From Paraplanobispora siamensis (GTDB lineage Bacteria > Actinomycetota > Actinomycetes > Streptosporangiales > Streptosporangiaceae): 64,000 nt of DNA. The position numbers were made by a program, and so were the translations under genes. Shown here in pieces: positions 60,444-64,000 of this stretch. The first letter of the stretch is position 1. Each line of letters opens with the position of its first letter. Where the stretch lies: the NCBI RefSeq assembly GCF_016863175.1, contig NZ_BOOJ01000010.1:55631-119630 (forward strand). The letters are read 5' to 3'. A model generated the notes under the pieces. It did not search any database and was not told where the DNA came from. It saw only the letters and a program-made list of their open reading frames with translations.

Positions 60444-61358
60444 ATGGGTGTAATCCGCTCCTTCACGGACGGCATGAAATTCTTCTTCCAGGGGCTGAGC
60501 TGGGTCGCGCGGCATCCCCGATGGTGGCTGTTCGGGTTGATCCCGGCGCTGATCGTCTTCGTGCTCTACGCCGTCGGGCTCTACTTCCTCGGCACCTACG
60601 CCGGGGACGCGGCCGAATGGGCGACCCCCTTCGCCGACGGATGGGCCGAAGGGGTCAGGAACACCTTCCGCTTCCTCATCGGCATAGTGATCTTCGGCGG
60701 CGGGCTCGTGCTGGCCGCGGTGACCTTCGCGGCGGTGACCCTGCTCGTCGGCGAGCCGTTCTACGAGAAGCTCTCCGAGAAGGTGGAGGAGTCGTACGGC
60801 GAGGTGCCCAGCGGCCACGAGGTGCCGCTGTGGAAGTCGATCCCCAGGTCGATCAGGGACAGCCTGATCACCTTGGCATACGTGCTGCTGTTCACGATCC
60901 CGCTGTTCTTCCTCGGGTTCGTCCCGGTGATCGGGCAGACGGTGGTCCCCGTGCTGGGCGCCATGGTCTCGGGCTTCTTCCTCACGGTGGAGCTCACCAC
61001 CCTCGCCATGGAGCGCAGGGGCCTGGCCCGCAAGAGCCGCTTCGCCCTCCTCCGCGCGAACAGGTCCACGGCCCTCGGCTTCGGCGTCCTGCTGTTCCTG
61101 CTCTTCCTCATCCCGCTGGGCGCGGTGATCGCGATGCCCGCCGCCGTCGCGGGTGCCGCCGTCATGGTCCGGGTACGGCTCGCGCCCGCCCTCACCCCGT
61201 CCGGCGCCGTCCGGCCCGGTTCCCAGCCGCCCGGCCGGTTCCCCCCGGCCCAGCCTCCGGGCCGGTTCCCGCCGCACCAGGTCCCTCCACACCAGAGTCC
61301 GCCGCGCCAGACCCCTCCGGGGCAGTTCCCGCCCGGGGCTTTTCCACAGGGTCACTGA
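60444..61358 (+). CDS. EI24-domain (CysZ-like) membrane protein
   Basis: The 304-residue protein has MKFFFQGLSWVARHPRWWLFGLIPALIVF at the start and about four membrane segments, matching the EI24 family; CysZ relatives carry sulfate, but actinobacterial members are uncharacterised. The C-terminal 50 residues are a Pro/Gln/Arg-rich tail with PPGRFPP and PPHQ repeats. The tail is unusual and probably cytosolic. Confidence 0.82.
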   Translation: MGVIRSFTDGMKFFFQGLSWVARHPRWWLFGLIPALIVFVLYAVGLYFLGTYAGDAAEWATPFADGWAEGVRNTFRFLIGIVIFGGGLVLAAVTFAAVTLLVGEPFYEKLSEKVEESYGEVPSGHEVPLWKSIPRSIRDSLITLAYVLLFTIPLFFLGFVPVIGQTVVPVLGAMVSGFFLTVELTTLAMERRGLARKSRFALLRANRSTALGFGVLLFLLFLIPLGAVIAMPAAVAGAAVMVRVRLAPALTPSGAVRPGSQPPGRFPPAQPPGRFPPHQVPPHQSPPRQTPPGQFPPGAFPQGH

Positions 61359-61430
61359 GCGGCCGGCGGTCGTCCACAGAGCGGCGTTCGGGGGAAACGC
61401 CGCAGCCGGGGCCGGGCGAGACTCCCGGCT

Positions 61431-62561
61431 ATGACAACCGACACCACCGACCCCCACCTCCCGGCCGAGCAGCCCCACTTCCTGCTCGGCTCCGCCGAGG
61501 ACGTCCTCGGCGCGGTGCCCTACCTCCTGGGGTTCCACCCCGACGACAGCCTCGTCATCATCGGGCTGAAGGGCGGCCCGCCCCGCGGGCGCGTGCATCT
61601 CACGGTCCGCTGGGACCTGCCGCTGGCCGACCCGGGCCTCGGCAGGACCCTGCCGATGCTCCGTGAGGAGGGGATCACCCAGGTCATCGCCATCGGATAC
61701 GGCCCGGGCCCGCTGGTGACCCCGGCCGCCGACGCGGTCATGGCGCTGTTCCACGGGAGCGAGGTCGCCCTCCTCGACGTGCTTCGGGTCGAGGGGGGCC
61801 GCTACTGGTCCTACATCTGCTCGCGGGCCGACTGCTGTCCCCCCTCCGGCACGCCCTACGACCGGGAGGCCGGCACGATCGCGGCTCAGGCGATCGTCCA
61901 CGGCCTGGTCGCCCTTCCCGACCGCGCGGCCCTGGAGCGCTCACTCGATCCCGTCGACGGGCCCGAGAGGGCGGCCATGCGCCGTGCCACCGCCCGCGTC
62001 GTGGAGGGGGTGCGGAGCAGGCTGAGAGAGTGCGACGACGTCGACGGGTTCGCGGCGGAGATCGTCGCGGACGGCATGGCACGGGTGCACGGGGCCATCG
62101 GCGTCTACGCGTCGGGCGGGCGGATCGACGACGAGCAGGCGGCCAGGCTCGGGCTCGACCTGGCGGTCATCCGGATCCGCGACGAGGCCTGGACCCTCAT
62201 CACCGACGAGACCCATGAGGTCCACCTCCGCCTCTGGTGCGATCTCACCCGCCGTCTGGAGCCGAGATTCGTGCCTCCGGTCGCCTCCCTGCTCGGCATG
62301 GCCGCCTGGCGCAGCGGCGACTCCGCCCTGGCTGGCATCGCCCTCGCCCGGGCCCGCGAAGCCGATCCCGGCTACTCCATGGCCAATCTGCTCCTGGAGG
62401 CACTGCACCACCTGCTCCCGCCCCAGGCGCTCCAGGACAGGATGCCCAGCCCTGAAGAGCTGGACCAGGAGATGGGCGGCGCCAGAGCCTCCTGGCTGCT
62501 CCCGCTGGCCGCCCTGCTCGACGAGGACCCCTATCCGCCTCTTCCCGCCCCGAGGAGATGA
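61431..62561 (+). CDS. DUF4192 family protein
   Basis: The 376-residue protein begins near FLLGSAEDVLGAVPYLLGFHPDDSLVIIGL, the diagnostic opening of DUF4192, with VMALFHGSEVALLDVLRVEGGRYWSY and LLGMAAWRSGDSALAGIALARAREADPGYSMANLL (TPR-like) later. Function unknown; common in actinobacteria. The ATG at 61431 has no strong ribosome site. Confidence 0.85.
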   Translation: MTTDTTDPHLPAEQPHFLLGSAEDVLGAVPYLLGFHPDDSLVIIGLKGGPPRGRVHLTVRWDLPLADPGLGRTLPMLREEGITQVIAIGYGPGPLVTPAADAVMALFHGSEVALLDVLRVEGGRYWSYICSRADCCPPSGTPYDREAGTIAAQAIVHGLVALPDRAALERSLDPVDGPERAAMRRATARVVEGVRSRLRECDDVDGFAAEIVADGMARVHGAIGVYASGGRIDDEQAARLGLDLAVIRIRDEAWTLITDETHEVHLRLWCDLTRRLEPRFVPPVASLLGMAAWRSGDSALAGIALARAREADPGYSMANLLLEALHHLLPPQALQDRMPSPEELDQEMGGARASWLLPLAALLDEDPYPPLPAPRR

Positions 62562-62629
62562 CGGAGGGGCCGGGAGGCGGCGGAGGGACCGGCGCGTCCA
62601 CCCGGCCGGTGATCACGGGGTGGCGGCGA

Positions 62630-62968
62630 TCAGCCGTCTTCCAGCTTGCGCCGCTCGTTGTAGGCACGCATCCGCGGCGGATATCCGGTGAGTTGCACGT
62701 CGTAGACCGGAAGGGCGAGGGTGCGGGCGACCTTGCCGATCACCGCGGGGGAGCCGACCCGGCGGCGGGTCCACTCGCCGTCGTCGGCCACGGCCACCGC
62801 GGTGGTGTCCGTCGCGAAGGTCTCAGGCTCGACGTAGAACTCCACACCGCGACGTGACTTGGCGAAGGCGATGAGCGCCTCGATGTCGGCGTCGTTCGCA
62901 TCGCGGTCGAACCGCGAGATCTTCGGCCCGCGCCGACGCCTCAACCCATAGCGATCCCGCCATCTCAT
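62630..62968 (-). CDS. Conserved small actinobacterial protein
   Basis: The 112-residue basic soluble protein has SRRGVEFYVEPETFATDTTAVAVADDGEWTRRRVGS, a pattern conserved across actinobacteria in proteins of no assigned function. The C-terminus TGYPPRMRAYNERRK is also typical. Translation starts at ATG 62968; TATAAA (62981-62976 on the minus strand) ends 7 nt before it, so the mRNA may be leaderless, or AAGGA may act as a close ribosome site. Confidence 0.75.
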   Translation of the reverse strand: MRWRDRYGLRRRRGPKISRFDRDANDADIEALIAFAKSRRGVEFYVEPETFATDTTAVAVADDGEWTRRRVGSPAVIGKVARTLALPVYDVQLTGYPPRMRAYNERRKLEDG

Positions 62969-62975
62969 GTTCCTT

Positions 62976-62981
62976 TTTATA
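62976..62981 (-). promoter_or_regulatory. -10 element TATAAA upstream of small conserved gene
   Basis: Read on the minus strand, TATAAA is 7 nt from the ATG at 62968. Near-consensus -10 and unusual in such GC-rich DNA. Confidence 0.5.
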
Positions 62982-63112
62982 CATCCCTGAGCCGTTCCAT
63001 GGTGAGTCTCGGGCGGACTCTAGGGGACAGCTCGGGGACAACCCGGATGTGCCGCACCCTTGTCCTGGACAAACATGGAGGCCATAACACCAACGAAAGG
63101 GATAACGGTTCG

Positions 63113-63751
63113 ATGGCAGGCACAGCTACACCGTCGGTGAATCCGTGGCACGGGGGCGTGCCGGCCGCAGGTCCCCGCCACCCTTACGCCCACCTCCGCG
63201 TCAGCAACCAGGACCGCGAGCACGTGGTCGAGCACGTCAAGGCCGCCTACGCGCAGGGCCGGCTCGACGAGGTCGAGTTCGACGACCGGCTGGAGCGGGC
63301 GATGACGGCCAAGGTCCACGGAGACCTCATGCCGATCATGCACGAGCTGTACGGCTCCCGCCCCGCCATGCCGGCGCCGTACCCGTTCGGGCAGACCGGA
63401 GGTGTCGCGGCCCCCGGCCACCAGTGCGCGAGGGCGGACAGCTCCGGAGACCGCGTGGGCGCGGCTGCGGCCCACCTGCTCCCGCTCACCGGCCTCGTGG
63501 TGCTCGGTCCCCTGATCATGCTCCTCGCCGCCGGCAACACCTCCCCCTACATCCGCAGGCACGCGGTGGAGGCGCTCAACTTCCAGCTGACGCTGATCGG
63601 AGCCTCCGTCCTGCTGGCGATCACGGTCGTGGGCGTCGTCCTGCTGCCCGTGATGTGGATCGCGGGCGTGGTGCTGTCGATCGTCGGCGGCGTGGCGTCC
63701 CTGGGCGGAGGCGACTTCCGCTACCCGCTCACCCTGCGCCTGGTGAAATGA
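63113..63751 (+). CDS. DUF1707 and DUF4870 domain membrane protein
   Basis: The 212-residue protein has an N-terminal DUF1707 module (HLRVSNQDREHVVEHVKAAYAQGRLDEVEFDDRL) and a C-terminal DUF4870 membrane part with three to four hydrophobic segments (LLPLTGLVVLGPLIMLLAAG, YIRRHAVEALNFQLTLIGASVLLA). These proteins are common in actinobacteria with unknown role. The ATG at 63113 follows AAAGGG, about 11 nt away. Confidence 0.87.
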   Translation: MAGTATPSVNPWHGGVPAAGPRHPYAHLRVSNQDREHVVEHVKAAYAQGRLDEVEFDDRLERAMTAKVHGDLMPIMHELYGSRPAMPAPYPFGQTGGVAAPGHQCARADSSGDRVGAAAAHLLPLTGLVVLGPLIMLLAAGNTSPYIRRHAVEALNFQLTLIGASVLLAITVVGVVLLPVMWIAGVVLSIVGGVASLGGGDFRYPLTLRLVK

Positions 63752-63778
63752 CCACCCGCCGCACCGGCCCTTGGGGGA

Positions 63779-63807
63779 CAGGTGCTCGTCGAGGGGGCGA
63801 GCACCTG
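63779..63807. terminator. Terminator-like hairpin, first copy of a repeated element
   Basis: CAGGTGCTCG (63779-63788) pairs with CGAGCACCTG (63798-63807) over a 9-nt loop, 28 nt after the DUF1707 gene. A near copy occurs at 63886-63909. Confidence 0.6.
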
Positions 63808-63843
63808 GTCCGGTAGAGAGATGACCCGGTACGGCGATGTCTT

Positions 63844-63993
63844 GGGATGCGGGCGCTGGCCGGGTGGGGCGGCTTTCGGGATGCGGGTGCTCATCGAGGG
63901 GCGAGCACCTGGGGGGACGGTCGCCCGTCGGGACGGGTGACCCTTAAGGGAGTCAGGCCGTCAAGGAGCATCCAGGTCTCAGGCCGTCAAGGA
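63844..63993. repeat. Cluster of short direct and inverted repeats
   Basis: GGTGCTC/GAGCACC (63886-63892, 63903-63909) copies the hairpin at 63779-63807. GGGATGCGGG(C/T)GCT occurs at 63844-63857 and 63878-63891. TCAGGCCGTCAAGGA occurs at 63953-63967 and 63979-63993. I see no gene in 63752-64000. Confidence 0.65.
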
Positions 63994-64000
63994 CCGTCGA

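Noticed and set aside
63752..64000. CRISPR array at the window end
   Set aside because: Repeats are 7-15 bp, of several different sequences and irregularly spaced, with no cas genes nearby.
1..64000. Prophage, insertion sequences or integrative elements
   Set aside because: No integrase, transposase, terminal repeats or phage structural genes are recognisable; the tRNA-Ala 3' end has no duplicated attachment sequence within the window.

Overview
The window is high-GC DNA with short intergenic gaps, many GTG starts, mycothiol-linked enzymes, a BTAD/AfsR-type regulator, and DUF1707, DUF4192 and EI24 proteins. This points to the chromosome of a filamentous actinobacterium. Streptosporangiaceae (Streptosporangium, Nonomuraea or similar) fits best, but that is inference from gene content. 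I see no phage, insertion sequence, CRISPR array or rRNA. The only RNA gene I find is a tRNA-Ala(GGC).

Layout. 1-10.6 kb: a 5'-truncated MetE-like methyltransferase, an MHS-type MFS carrier, a lipid kinase, an SDR enzyme, a MerR/GyrI regulator, a YndJ-DUF1990 pair with a palindromic operator, a methyltransferase, an SCO6745-like protein, a lipoprotein serpin and a second MerR. 10.6-21 kb: TetR facing a DrrAB-type ABC exporter, RecQ, an HD phosphohydrolase divergent from a third MerR, a GlxA-type regulator divergent from a rhodanese protein, a mycothiol-isomerase-like protein, a YfbK-like vWA lipoprotein and the tRNA. 21-30 kb: an ABC-F ATPase divergent from TetR, GNAT, a SAP/DUF6434 protein, a RibD-like reductase, a membrane protein, a small secreted protein, and a second mycothiol-isomerase-like gene divergent from a SigG-like ECF sigma factor. 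29-34 kb: a minus-strand series (SPFH-KhtT fusion, CBS protein, 41-codon ORF, ArsB/NhaD carrier) divergent from a two-component system. 34-38 kb: a DUF5937 ArsR-type regulator divergent from an MFS carrier, an unknown protein and RidA.

38.1-45.4 kb is the most interesting block. Five tightly coupled plus-strand genes encode a SWIM-like zinc protein, an unknown protein, a vWA protein, a MoxR-class AAA+ ATPase and a 947-residue DUF5682 protein. Three of the four junctions overlap and the fourth is 13 nt. The content parallels the poorly understood E. coli yehL-yehM-yehP-yehQ set. It looks like a MoxR/vWA machine with dedicated partners whose substrate is unknown.

45.5-57 kb, all minus strand: a DHA2-type MFS exporter downstream of an AfsR-like regulator, then a complete peptide ABC importer (binding protein, two permeases, two ATPases). 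One permease has about 190 extra residues with six added membrane segments. The importer is preceded by an unusually AT-rich gap of about 650 bp. 57.7-63.8 kb: PTH2-type hydrolase, a membrane-anchored unknown, Maf pyrophosphatase, EI24 and DUF4192 proteins, a small conserved protein and a DUF1707/DUF4870 protein. The last 249 bp carry short direct and inverted repeats.

Regulatory texture. Two MerR genes sit behind promoter-like elements with 19-bp spacers and internal palindromes, and a third more weakly so. Several genes appear to be leaderless. Many transcription units end in strong GC hairpins, three of which share a CCGATC/GATCGG core.
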